From Dolichospermum compactum NIES-806 (lineage in GTDB: Bacteria; Cyanobacteriota; Cyanobacteriia; Cyanobacteriales; Nostocaceae), in contig NZ_AP018316.1 of the NCBI RefSeq assembly GCF_002368115.1, positions 469,484 through 528,094 on the forward strand: 58,611 bases of DNA, written 5' to 3'. A program made the translations under genes and the position numbers. Under the pieces are notes generated by a model. The model was not told the DNA's origin, made no database searches, and saw only the letters and a program-made list of their open reading frames with translations. Positions 35,003-44,316 of this stretch are shown in pieces. Numbering within the stretch: position 1 is the stretch's first letter; every line of letters starts with the position of its first letter.

Positions 35003-37387
35003 TTAGGTATTGGTGTAGATGGCGAGACGTTTGGAAATTGACAAAGAATAGCGATCGCTCATATCTTCGAGACTAACCTGGAGTAACTTATAGTTATCTG
35101 CGGTTAAAATCTCTAAATTGCCGGAATTAGCCACAGTTCCTAGCTTTTGCCAATTATCTCTTAGATTTTCCTGTAAATAAGATTCCCATACTTCTTGGTT
35201 TTCTTGACTCACAGAAACTAAAATCCTCGCCCCACCTTCACCAAATAGAACTTCATCAAATCGTGAATCATGATTTGCACTAATTGGGAAATTAATCACA
35301 GCCCCCAAATTTCCCGAAAGACAAGATTCCGCTATAGCTACAACCACACCACCCTCAGCCGAATCATGGGCAGAATTTACCCAACCAGCACGAATACCAT
35401 CACGACAAGCTTTTTGTACCAGCCGTTCTAAATCAAAATCAACTCTAGGGGGTTTACCTGCGATCGTATTATGAATCGTCGCCAAATATTCAGAAGCACC
35501 CAGTTCTATTTTAGATTTTGGATTTTGGATTTTGGATTGAATTGGTAAACCTAGAAGATAAATTATATCATCTGCATTTTGCCAACCTTGTCCACAAATT
35601 TTCGTTAAATCAGGAATCAACCCCACCATACCCACAACCGGAGTCGGATAAATGGGTTGGGGATTACCTTCCGCATCAAAAGTTTCATTGTAGAGAGAGA
35701 CATTCCCCCCAGTTACCGGCGTTCCCAACTCTTTACAACCTTCACTCAAACCCCGACAAGCGGACGCTAATTGCCAATAACCAATGGGTTTTTCTGGGCT
35801 ACCAAAATTGAGGTTATCTGTCACAGCGATGGGTTCAGCACCCACACAGCTAAGATTCCGGGCAGCTTCCGCCACTACTGCCTTAGCCCCTTCATAAGGA
35901 TCAAGATAAACATAGCGAGAATTACAATCTACCGTAGCCGCAACGCCCGATTTTAGATTTTGGATTTTGGATTTTAGATTTTGGGGTGCTTCTAAGGGAC
36001 GGATACGAATGACAGCAGCATCAGCACCACCGGGTAACAATACCGTGTTATTCTGCACTTGATGGTCATATTGGCGATAAACCCAGCTTTTAGAAGCAAT
36101 GCTAGGAGTATCTAGCAAAGTCAATAAAATATCATTCCAGCTTTGCAGACTTCCCGCAATTTCAATTCCCGCAACATTGCAAACAGGTAAACTATCACTT
36201 GTCCATTGCCAAGCTTTTTGGGCATATTCGGGGGCTTCTGTTAATAATTCTCTTTCATACAAAGGCGTATTTTCCGCCAAAGCATCAGCCGGAATTTCGG
36301 CAGCAATTTTTCCCTCAAACCAAATCCTGACAATGGGTTCTTCAATCACAGTCCCCGCAACTACCGCTTGCAGTCCCCAACGGTGGAAAATATCAATTAA
36401 TTCCTGTTCTCGTCCCTTTTCGGCAACAAACAACATTCGTTCTTGAGATTCCGAAAGCAGGTATTCATAAGGAATCATTCCCGATTCCCGCACCGGAATT
36501 TTATCTAAATCGAAATCAATACCGACACCACCTTTAGCAGCCATTTCGGAAGTTGAACAGGTAATACCCGCAGCCCCCATATCCTGTGCCGCAACTACAG
36601 CCCCGGTTTTAAATGCCTCTAAACAAGCTTCAATTAAGGACTTTTCGACAAATGGATCTCCTACTTGCACAGCGGGACGGTTATCCATTGATTCATCTGT
36701 TAATTCGGCACTGGCAAAACTTGCGCCTCCCATGCCATCCCGTCCGGTGGTTGAACCCACATACAGCACGGGATTTCCTAAGCCTGAAGCCCCTGATTTG
36801 ACAATTTCCGACGTTTCCATCAATCCCAGTGCCATGACGTTGACAAGGGGATTTCCAGAGTAGGCGGGGTCAAAATACACTTCACCACCAACTGTGGGGA
36901 CCCCAACGCAATTACCATAATGTGAAATACCAGACACTACACCTGTAAACAATCTTTGGGTTTTCGGATCATTCAAATCTCCAAACCGCAAAGAGTTTAA
37001 TAAGGCTATGGGACGCGCCCCCATTGTAAAGATATCTCTTAATATCCCACCAACTCCGGTGGCTGCACCTTGGAAGGGTTCAACCGCGGAAGGGTGGTTA
37101 TGAGATTCTATTTTAAACGCTAATTGTAGTCCGTCCCCGATATCCACAACTCCGGCATTTTCACCGGGTCCGACAAGAATGCGGGGGCCTGTGGTGGGAA
37201 ACTGTTTGAGTAAAGGGCGGGAATTTTTATAACAGCAATGTTCTGACCACATCACCCCAAACATACCTAATTCGGCTTTGTTGGGATGACGGCCTAAGCG
37301 GCGGACGATTTCGGTATATTCTTCTGGTTTTATGCCTTCTGAGGCTATTTCTTGGGGAGAAAAGGGATTTTCACCAAATGTGGTCAT
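35003..37387 (-). CDS. purL: Phosphoribosylformylglycinamidine synthase PurL
   Basis: This 794-residue small-type FGAM synthase II makes FGAM with PurQ and PurS. The N-terminal motifs are RRLGRHPNKAELGMFGVMWSEHC split by the catalytic His, NHPSAVEPFQGAATGVGG, and GPGENAG for ATP. Two insertions built from 7-nt repeats (units CCAAAAT/CTAAAAT on the minus strand) interrupt it in frame: about residues 468-483 (QNLKSKIQNLKSG) and 617-625 (QSKIQNPKSKIE). Both sit in surface-type linker regions, and the frame is otherwise intact. It is upstream of purF. Confidence 0.96.
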   Translation of the reverse strand: MTTFGENPFSPQEIASEGIKPEEYTEIVRRLGRHPNKAELGMFGVMWSEHCCYKNSRPLLKQFPTTGPRILVGPGENAGVVDIGDGLQLAFKIESHNHPSAVEPFQGAATGVGGILRDIFTMGARPIALLNSLRFGDLNDPKTQRLFTGVVSGISHYGNCVGVPTVGGEVYFDPAYSGNPLVNVMALGLMETSEIVKSGASGLGNPVLYVGSTTGRDGMGGASFASAELTDESMDNRPAVQVGDPFVEKSLIEACLEAFKTGAVVAAQDMGAAGITCSTSEMAAKGGVGIDFDLDKIPVRESGMIPYEYLLSESQERMLFVAEKGREQELIDIFHRWGLQAVVAGTVIEEPIVRIWFEGKIAAEIPADALAENTPLYERELLTEAPEYAQKAWQWTSDSLPVCNVAGIEIAGSLQSWNDILLTLLDTPSIASKSWVYRQYDHQVQNNTVLLPGGADAAVIRIRPLEAPQNLKSKIQNLKSGVAATVDCNSRYVYLDPYEGAKAVVAEAARNLSCVGAEPIAVTDNLNFGSPEKPIGYWQLASACRGLSEGCKELGTPVTGGNVSLYNETFDAEGNPQPIYPTPVVGMVGLIPDLTKICGQGWQNADDIIYLLGLPIQSKIQNPKSKIELGASEYLATIHNTIAGKPPRVDFDLERLVQKACRDGIRAGWVNSAHDSAEGGVVVAIAESCLSGNLGAVINFPISANHDSRFDEVLFGEGGARILVSVSQENQEVWESYLQENLRDNWQKLGTVANSGNLEILTADNYKLLQVSLEDMSDRYSLSISKRLAIYTNT

Positions 37388-37480
37388 GGAATTTATGCAC
37401 CAAGAGGACAGAGAAATATTCTATCTGAAGATTCCCGACTTTTTTTTAAATCTTGTCACATTTTTTGGCTAGATTGTTAT

Positions 37481-38083
37481 TTATTTCATGTTGTTCTCAG
37501 GTTTTTCTGATTCTAGAGGATGAAAATTCACATCTTCATAAAGTTCTGTCATTGTTCCTGCAAAATTGATGCTTTTTAATTGAAATGATGCTTGTTCACC
37601 TACATAAGATTGTAAAGTCCAAAGCCCATCATCATTACGTCTAAAACATTCAACTCTTGGTTTTTTCGGATTAATTAAAACGTATTCTTGCAAAGTTTCC
37701 AACAGTTGATAATCAGCAAATTTATCCCCTCTATCAAATCCTTCGGTAGAATTAGATAAAACTTCGATTATTAAACAGGGAAATCTTTTATAACCTGGAG
37801 TTTCTTGATCTCGTGCATCACAAGTTACCATTACATCAGGATAGTAAAATCTATTTAAAGATTCTATTCTCGCTTTCATATCAGCAATGTACACCCGACA
37901 ACCAGAACCCCGAACGTGATTACGGAGTAAAGAAGCCATATTTAAAGCTATAGTAACATGAGCATCAAGTGCGCCAGCCATTGCATAAATATATCCATCA
38001 ATATATTCATGTTTAACTGTGCTGTTTTCTTCCATTGCTAAATATTCTTCTGGTGTGATGTAAAAATCGGGAGAAGCAATCAT
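37481..38083 (-). CDS. Uma2-family (DUF820) putative endonuclease
   Basis: This 200-residue protein of the PD-(D/E)XK-like Uma2 family is hugely expanded in cyanobacteria and has no proven role. The pattern is TPEEYLAMEENSTVKHEYIDGYIYAM, then YYPDVMVTCDARD, CLIIEVLSNSTEGFDRGDKF and YVLINPKKPRVECFRR, which carry the conserved Glu/Asp/Glu residues. It begins the accessory stretch that follows purL. Confidence 0.85.
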   Translation of the reverse strand: MIASPDFYITPEEYLAMEENSTVKHEYIDGYIYAMAGALDAHVTIALNMASLLRNHVRGSGCRVYIADMKARIESLNRFYYPDVMVTCDARDQETPGYKRFPCLIIEVLSNSTEGFDRGDKFADYQLLETLQEYVLINPKKPRVECFRRNDDGLWTLQSYVGEQASFQLKSINFAGTMTELYEDVNFHPLESEKPENNMK

Positions 38084-38113
38084 ATTTCATAACCTCTTTG
38101 GATTCTAAATTAT

Positions 38114-38503
38114 TCATTCTGATATTTCCTTATCAATAATCAGACTAACACCACAGCGAATCGCCGCTTCTGCTAACCGATTATCAAGTGTTGCCAATGG
38201 TAATTTTAACCGCAATACTAATTCTAAATAAGCTGCATCATAAGCGGCTAAACCTTCTCTTCTTGCTAATTTTAAGGTTGAATATAAAGCATTTGCATCT
38301 GTAGTCATATCAACTTGAATTAATAGGGACTGTAATAAATTAATAGCTTCTTCAGATTGTTCTTTTGTCATCCGGTTAAGTCGTTCAGCTACAATATCTA
38401 ATGGTTGGACAACTACCAATACTTCTACAGATTTATCTTTAAATTCTGTATGGGTTTGGATTTGTAATATACCATCTGTGCCGATATGTGCCATCAATTT
38501 CAT
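38114..38503 (-). pseudogene. Chimera of a VapB-type antitoxin start and a PIN-toxin end
   Basis: The 129-residue frame begins with 36 residues (MKLMAHIGTDGILQIQTHTE to VVVQPLD) almost identical to the antitoxin at 40130-40405. After the junction (IVAERLNRMTKEQS) it is about 90% identical to residues 51-139 of the PIN protein at 39711-40130. The antitoxin C-terminus and the PIN N-terminus with its first catalytic Asp are missing. It is best explained by an in-frame deletion in a duplicated copy of the operon. It is unlikely to be an active toxin. Confidence 0.85.
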
Positions 38504-38648
38504 TGTTTCTATTTTTTACCACCATTTTATAGATGAGAGTTTATTCATAGGAATGATAAGCAACAGTATGTACTATAACTTAATTTATTGTATCATCAAT
38601 TTTATAAGTTACCTTTGAGATAATTCTATATTTTTCATAATCTCTATT

Positions 38649-39617
38649 TTAATCCTCATCATCATGCAAATTAGAAATATAAGGTGGAAGTTTCCCAAAA
38701 TTAATTCTTTCTACATATTTAATAGCACGATGTTCTTCTAATGAGGTTTGAACTAAGGTATTGATTAACAACCGAAATTTATTAACATCTGCTTGAGATG
38801 GTGATTTTAATTGTGAAGCTAATAAACTGGAAATTTGCAGTATTAATTTAATATTAGGTAGGTTAACTTCCGTTTGTTCAATGATTTCATACTTTTTATT
38901 AAGACAATATTCATTACCTATATGAGAATAATCAGCGAGTGTTTTTAATAGTTCTGGTTTCTAATTAATAATTACTTGTTTAATTCCTGGGATTCTATTT
39001 AATAAAACAGCAATGATTTTTGGTAAGTTAGGAATCAAATCACCGATATTTCTAAATCTATAGATAGGAGTATCAATAATTAATTCTATTGTGCTAACTG
39101 GTGGTGCGCCAAATGTATAAGTTTCTAATGTATAAGGTGCAATAGGTTTTAATTCGCTTTCACTAATTCGTTTAGTAATTAATGTAGCCGCAGCACCGCC
39201 TAAACTATGTCCAGTTACGAAAATATTTTTGTTGGCGTTTTCTTCTCTTTGGATAAAGTCTTGTAATTGTTGCCAGAAACTTTCAACATAAAGATTAAAA
39301 CCGGAGTGAATTGCTTCTGAATTGGGGAATGCTAGTAAGTTAAAGAAGTAATCATCTAATCTTTCTGTACCTCTAATAGCAATGACAATATCATTTTCTG
39401 TGGATAGGAGTAAACCACAACAAACTAATTCATCGGTATCACTTAAAGGACGTGGTGCTGAGATAAATTATATGGTTTGATATGGTTGTAAAAATGATGG
39501 AGTACCTGTTTTTAGGATATCTCTAGCTATATCATTTCCTTCTTTATAGGCGATGTAAGCGAGTTGAGAAATACAAGCCATTTCTAGGGTGCGTTGTCTG
39601 TCGGTAGATGTTTTCAT
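38649..39617 (-). pseudogene. Class-3 lipase-like gene with two in-frame stops
   Basis: A 323-codon frame from ATG 39617 to TAA 38651 encodes an alpha/beta hydrolase of the fungal-type (class 3) lipase family, with the nucleophile motif VTGHSLGGAAATLI and TYTFGAPPVS. It is interrupted by TAA at codon 50 (39468-39470) and TAG at codon 219 (38961-38963), without any frameshift. The gene is inactive but recently so. It lies between the two related toxin-antitoxin copies. Confidence 0.85.
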
Positions 39618-39710
39618 GTTGGTTAAAGAAGTAAATTTTTAACTTAAAATAGATGAGGTACAAGAAGTAATAATTAAATGCAGATATTTTTGTAATTCTT
39701 TATAACAGGT

Positions 39711-40130
39711 TTATTCTTTATCAAGAATCAGACTAACACCACGGCGAACCGCTGCTTCTGCTAACCGATTATCAAGTGTTGCTAATGGCAATTGTAAGCG
39801 CAATGCTAATTCTAAATAAGCTGCATCATAAGCAGCTAAACCTTCTCGTCTTGCTAATTTCAAGGTTGAATCTAAAGCATTTGTATCTGTAGCTATATCA
39901 ACTTTAATTAATAGGGACTGTAATAAATTAATAGCTTCCTGAGATTGTTCTTTTGTCATACGGTTACGTCGTTCTGCTACAACAAGAGTATTAGCAATCT
40001 CCAGCGACCAAATTGCTGGTACAAATGCTTCAGAATCTACCATCATTGCTAGTATGGAATTAGCATAATCATTATTTTCGTCTACCAAACACCAGCTAAT
40101 TGCTACCGAACAATCTAAAACAAACTGCAT
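39711..40130 (-). CDS. PIN-domain toxin (VapC type)
   Basis: This 139-residue PIN-domain protein has acidic residues in place: Asp6 (FVLDCSVAISWCL), Glu44 (WSLEIANTL), Asp97-type (AAYDAAYLELALRL) and LATLDNRLAEAA. VapC toxins cut tRNA or rRNA. The start overlaps the antitoxin stop by 1 nt (classic coupling). A chimeric relative is at 38114. Confidence 0.9.
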   Translation of the reverse strand: MQFVLDCSVAISWCLVDENNDYANSILAMMVDSEAFVPAIWSLEIANTLVVAERRNRMTKEQSQEAINLLQSLLIKVDIATDTNALDSTLKLARREGLAAYDAAYLELALRLQLPLATLDNRLAEAAVRRGVSLILDKE

Positions 40131-40405
40131 TAAAATCTTCGTCCTTCTTCAATCATTTCACGGATTAGGTTTTTATCTAAACTTACTTCTTTTCTTAGTT
40201 GTTTCATTCTATTAATTGCGTCTTGAATTGATTGTTTAGTAGTAATTTTTCCCCAAGCATTATGTTTAATTGTGGTAGTTTCTGTATTATCTAATGGTTG
40301 GACAACTACCAATACTTCTACAGATTTATCTTTAAATTCTGTATGGGTTTGGATTTGCAATATACCATCTGTACCGATATGTGCCAGCAATTTCATTGTT
40401 TCCAT
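40130..40405 (-). CDS. VapB-type antitoxin for the adjacent PIN toxin
   Basis: This 91-residue protein lies directly upstream of the PIN toxin with a 1-nt overlap. The N-terminal half (METMKLLAHIGTDGILQIQT) is a small beta module (DNA-binding half expected). The C-terminal half (SIQDAINRMKQLRKEVSLD, LIREMIEEGRRF) is helical and ends in the GRRF that neutralises PIN toxins in many VapB proteins. Confidence 0.85.
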   Translation of the reverse strand: METMKLLAHIGTDGILQIQTHTEFKDKSVEVLVVVQPLDNTETTTIKHNAWGKITTKQSIQDAINRMKQLRKEVSLDKNLIREMIEEGRRF

Positions 40406-40499
40406 TTTTACCTCTATTTAGTACAGTATAACGCCTTGTTTTCATGATATATGAAATTTATGTTATGGATTTTATCATCTTTCATAATTTCTATTATAC

Positions 40500-41674
40500 C
40501 AGAAGTGTTGAATGTTAGGAAAAGATTAAAAAAAAGTACCATAATTTGATACAATCTAAAAAAATATAGATAAAGAATTATCAAATTATGCGCTTAAAGA
40601 ATTTCCCAGAAGTGGTCAAAACAATATTGAAACCATTGCCCAAAAAAGATTATCCAGTTCTGGACACATTTTCATTTGTATCAGTGTGGTTACAGTATGT
40701 CATGGATAAAAGTATAGTGAGTATGAGAGATTTATTTCAAAGACTAAATAATCAAGGGATAGATTTAAAAATATCAAATTTTTCCAAGGCAAGTAAAAAG
40801 AGAGATACTCAAGTATTTTTGGAGATAATAACTGAATTAAACAATCAACTGAGAAAGAAAAAAGGAAAGGAAGAAACCCAAGCATTATTTCCTATAGATT
40901 CAACAATTATTACATTAACAAGTAAATTATTATGGAGTCAAGGATATCATCAAGTAAAACTATTTTGTGGGTTAGATAGTTTGACATCAGAAGTTGGTGG
41001 AATGGTGATTCATTTTGGGCAAGGACATGACCATAAATATGGACAAGAAACAGTAGAAGCAATTCCGTCAAAAGGAGTAGGGATAATGGATAGAGGATTT
41101 GCATCCTCCGAAAGAATATCTGAATTAAAACAACAAAAAAATAAAGCTTTTGTCTTAAGAATTAAAAATAATGTCACTTTAGAAATGCTAGAAAATGGTA
41201 ATTGTAAAGTTGGCAAAGATGAAAGAGAAGTGGAAATTAGAGTAGTAGCATTTTGTGATATAGAAACTAAGAGTGAATTTCGTTTAGCAACAAACTTATT
41301 AAATGAAGGAGAAGAGCAAGTTAGTAATCAAGAGATTATGGAAATTTACATACAAAGATGGCAAATTGAATTGTTATGGAAATTCTTAAAAATGCACCTC
41401 AAGTTAGACAGACTTATGACAAAGAATGAGAATGGAATTAGAATTCAGATAATGTGCTGTTTAATCGCTTATTTGATATTGCAACTAATAGAAATACCGC
41501 AAGAATTTGGCAAAACTTTATTAGATAAACTCCGTTATCTTCAGTCCTATATGTGTCAGGAAATAAGTTATGTTCATTGGTTTAGAAAACTTATTTGGAT
41601 AAGATGAAAAATAGCACTTATAGGCTAAGTTTATTTCAATATGTAAAGTTTTATTACGCTATTCAACATTTCTG
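40500..41674 (+). mobile_element. IS4-family insertion sequence, copy 2 (1175 bp)
   Basis: It has the same length and ends (CAGAAGTGTTGAAT / ATTCAACATTTCTG) as copy 1 at 22404, in opposite orientation. A perfect 9-bp target duplication CTATTATAC lies at 40491-40499 and 41675-41683. It inserted next to the 3' fragment of an xisI gene. Confidence 0.95.
40588..41607 (+). CDS. IS4-family DDE transposase
   Basis: This 339-residue product is identical to that of copy 1 (22471-23490), and the shadow frames on the other strand are also identical, so the DNA appears identical over the coding region. Catalytic Asp104, Asp168 and Glu261 with the Y-R-E-K signature are all intact. Confidence 0.95.
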   Translation: MRLKNFPEVVKTILKPLPKKDYPVLDTFSFVSVWLQYVMDKSIVSMRDLFQRLNNQGIDLKISNFSKASKKRDTQVFLEIITELNNQLRKKKGKEETQALFPIDSTIITLTSKLLWSQGYHQVKLFCGLDSLTSEVGGMVIHFGQGHDHKYGQETVEAIPSKGVGIMDRGFASSERISELKQQKNKAFVLRIKNNVTLEMLENGNCKVGKDEREVEIRVVAFCDIETKSEFRLATNLLNEGEEQVSNQEIMEIYIQRWQIELLWKFLKMHLKLDRLMTKNENGIRIQIMCCLIAYLILQLIEIPQEFGKTLLDKLRYLQSYMCQEISYVHWFRKLIWIR

Positions 41675-41685
41675 CTATTATACTC

Positions 41686-41847
41686 CTCATCATTATAGTC
41701 GCTAATCCAATGATCTGGATACAAAGAGATGGTACAGAAATTGGTATTGCGAATGAATTAATGGCTGCTGATGTATCTAAAGAAGATATTGTTTTAGGAT
41801 TTCATGATCCTTATAAACGGCAATTTACAGGTTTTGCGGTGGGATAA
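41686..41847 (+). pseudogene. 3' fragment of an XisI-type gene
   Basis: The frame reads IWIQRDGTEIGIANELMAAD, then VSKEDIVLGFHDPYKRQFTGFAVG and a stop. This is the C-terminal half of XisI (fdxN-element excision controlling factor family). The N-terminal half is missing, with the IS ending 11 bp upstream. A matching N-terminal half is at 49450-49629. Confidence 0.85.
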
Positions 41848-41924
41848 TCATGGTAAATGCTAATTGGTAGGATTTTTACTTCTCTTATCATAATTTATCC
41901 ATTGATTGAGCTAATAATTGATAA

Positions 41925-42627
41925 TTAAGCAGTTGGTCTTCGCCGAACTTGCGATAATTTAAACCAGATAAATGGAAAGCAGATAATGCAAATTAATCCC
42001 CCTATTGCGAAGGGGTATTTTGCCAGCCATGCTTCTTTTCTATCTATTAAGCGTGATTCTCTGATTTTTTTCAGATTATCAAAAGAGCGATTTACAGAGA
42101 CTATTTGAGAATCTAATTTTAATGTTTTATCCTGAGTACCTTTTAATGCCGGAAGTGCTTTTTCTAAATCTGATATAGCTTGATCTAAATCTGCAAGAGG
42201 CATCGTATTAGCTTTTTTTTCATAGTTTTCACCTATTACCTTGAGAGCATCCGCAGCTTTTACACTAAGGGATCTAATATAATTACCATCATCCTTTAAT
42301 GGTTCTATCAATAGAGAAATCATACCTTTATAGGACTTACGCAAGTGTCACACCAAAAATCTGTTGTAGGGTGCGTCAGACTGCATAAATCCTGCAAATA
42401 AACAGATTGTTGATATTTGACGCACCCTACCAATGTGCCAGTTGCGTAAGTCCTGCTTTAGTTTCCTCTCCCATATTCCCTAACGCAGCCGCAGCAGAGT
42501 AGCGAACCGAGGCATCGTTGTCCTTTAAAGCTTCTATCAAGCTAGGAATAGCAACTTTCGCTTCCTTTCCTATGCTCGCCAAGCTAATAATCTTTTCAAC
42601 TTTCTCTTGCTCATTAGTTTGCCTCAC
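41925..42627 (-). pseudogene. HEAT-repeat gene split by a MITE
   Basis: The 5' part (42627-42456, GTG start) encodes a HEAT repeat (AKVAIPSLIEALKDNDASVR, YSAAAALGNMGEETK). The 3' part encodes GMISLLIEPLKDDGNYIRS, a helical coiled region and a C-terminal membrane span (PFAIGGLICIICFPFIWFKL). Removing the 125-bp element plus one 5-bp duplication joins GEETK to GMISLLIEP in one frame of 190 codons. The native protein was thus a short membrane-anchored HEAT protein, or itself the end of a longer one. Confidence 0.85.
42331..42455. mobile_element. 125-bp MITE inside the HEAT-repeat gene
   Basis: The terminal inverted repeats are AGGACTTACGCAA (42332) and TTGCGTAAGTCCT (42442-42454), flanked by a 5-bp duplication CTTTA (42326-42330, 42456-42460). 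An inner inverted pair GTAGGGTGCGTCA / TGACGCACCCTAC suggests a nested older palindrome. The same end is met again at the window edge (58600). Confidence 0.9.
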
Positions 42628-42702
42628 TGTAGTAATTTTTCAGTTAGATGCTTTTTTGTAGCCTACCCGCTTTAAGGGAATTTATACAGTGTAACATAGC
42701 AT

Positions 42703-43149
42703 TTGAGTAAAATTGCTGGCACATTTGAGATTAATCAATGTGAATCACACGACGAACTTGATTTTCTCTTTCCTGAACTTACCCGCATTCATAATCATGA
42801 TTTAGTGATCATCGAATCATGGCAAAATCATGTAGATTGGGTAAAATCTCTACCTCCAGCAGAATTAAAACTTTTAAATAGTGCTGATTTTAATAATTCG
42901 GAAACTACCCAAACTATCACTAATTCAGAAATTCCACCAGAACAAATCAGCTATGAAAATATAGCCGAAAAATCTCATTTTTATTCTTTACGTGACCAAC
43001 TATTATTTATGTTTGCGCCAGAATTACGCCGGGAATATGAAAACTATGTCAGTCAACAAGCCGCAAATTCTGGATATAGAACCTTAGTTACATCTAATTT
43101 ACAACAAGCATCAGATTTAACCGAAGAACGATCTTTTTCACTACTTTAA
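42703..43149 (+). CDS. Unrecognised reading frame (148 codons)
   Basis: The only possible start is TTG 42703, with no clear ribosome-binding site, and a stop lies just upstream. The product is acidic and reads like real protein: ESHDELDFLFPELTRIHNHD, then YSLRDQLLFMFAPELRREYE. No family is recognised. It may be the 3' part of a longer gene truncated at its left, as other genes here are. Confidence 0.45.
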   Translation: MSKIAGTFEINQCESHDELDFLFPELTRIHNHDLVIIESWQNHVDWVKSLPPAELKLLNSADFNNSETTQTITNSEIPPEQISYENIAEKSHFYSLRDQLLFMFAPELRREYENYVSQQAANSGYRTLVTSNLQQASDLTEERSFSLL

Positions 43150-43224
43150 TATTAGAGATGAATCACAGGCAGATGAGTCAAAAGTTAGTTAAAATAAACC
43201 TAACATGAGAAACAATCTAAAATT

Positions 43225-43827
43225 ATGACCTATACCCCAGTAAAACCACTCACCTTTGAGCAATTTTTAATTGAATATGCGGACAATACTCGCTATGAAC
43301 TAATTGACGGAGAACTAAGAGATATGGAACCAACAGGACCCCACGAAGAAGTTGCTGGAAATATTGCCGGGAGAATTTATACAGAGATTATTCATAATAA
43401 TTTAAACTGGTTGATTCCTAAAAATTGCTTAATTAAACCCTTCGCTGGGTCAGCTACAGCACTCCGTCCAAATGTAATTGTTTTAGATAAAGCAAAACTT
43501 AATCAAGAACCACTTTGGCAAAAAGAACCAATAATTTGTCATGGAAATACTATTAAATTAGTTGCTGAAGTTGTGAGTACAAATTGGCAAGATGATTATG
43601 CCAGAAAAATAGAAGAATATGCTTTTCTCGAAATACCGGAATATTGGATTGTAGACTTTCGGGCATTAGGTGGAATCCAATTTATTGGTAATCCTAAACA
43701 ACCTACATTAACAATTTGTCAATTAATTAATGGTGTCTATCAACAAGAAAAATATCGTTTAGGAGATAGTATAGTTTCTCCTCTATTTCCAGATTTGAAA
43801 CTTAAATTAGATGACATAATGCCATAG
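43225..43827 (+). CDS. Uma2-family (DUF820) putative endonuclease
   Basis: This 200-residue complete Uma2 protein has TFEQFLIEYADNTRYELIDG (Glu in YELIDGE), LRPNVIVLDKAKL, KLVAEVVSTNWQDDYARK and EYWIVDFRALGG. It is intact, unlike several of its relatives in the window. Its neighbours are unrelated. Confidence 0.87.
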   Translation: MTYTPVKPLTFEQFLIEYADNTRYELIDGELRDMEPTGPHEEVAGNIAGRIYTEIIHNNLNWLIPKNCLIKPFAGSATALRPNVIVLDKAKLNQEPLWQKEPIICHGNTIKLVAEVVSTNWQDDYARKIEEYAFLEIPEYWIVDFRALGGIQFIGNPKQPTLTICQLINGVYQQEKYRLGDSIVSPLFPDLKLKLDDIMP

Positions 43828-43934
43828 AATCGTAGGCTGGATAGAAAAAAATTAAACCCAACATACTCCATGTTTTCGTGTTGCTTAAGGAGTTGGTTCA
43901 TCAAACAAAATTGAGAATTTTCGTCATTTCAAAA

Positions 43935-44006
43935 AGCCCGTGACGAGGATTGAACTCGTGACCTCACCCTTACCAAGGGTGTGCTCTACCACTGAGCCAC
44001 ACGGGC
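43935..44006 (-). tRNA. tRNA-Thr (GGT)
   Basis: The full 72-nt cloverleaf has an acceptor stem GCCCGTG/CACGGGC, an anticodon loop with GGT in ACCCTTGGTAAGGGT, and a T arm CGAGTTCAATCCTCG. CCA is not encoded. Confidence 0.97.
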
Positions 44007-44088
44007 AAAAACTAAGACATTATTAAGATTTACATTGCTGTACAATTAGTAAGTGTACAGCACTATAAATCTTAATCTTTGTAGGATA

Positions 44089-44171
44089 TGGGCCGAGCTG
44101 GATTTGAACCAGCGTAGGCGTAAACCAACGGATTTACAGTCCGTCTCCATTAACCACTCGGACATCGACCC
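44089..44171 (-). tRNA. tRNA-Tyr (GTA)
   Basis: This is an 83-nt class-II tRNA with a long variable arm. The acceptor is GGGTCGA/TCGGCCC with one G-U pair, the anticodon GTA sits in GGACTGTAAATCC, and the T arm reads GCTGGTTCAAATCCAGC. It lies 82 nt upstream of tRNA-Thr on the same strand. Confidence 0.97.
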
Positions 44172-44316
44172 GTTTGTTTCCCACTGCTTACCTATAATAG
44201 CAGCACTCTCTGGATTTAGCAAGGGGTTAGAGAAAATATTTTTTGATAACGTCTAAATCCTTTACTCCCAGCTAGTTTCCGAGATTTACACCATTAGTTC
44301 GTACCATTTACCAGGT

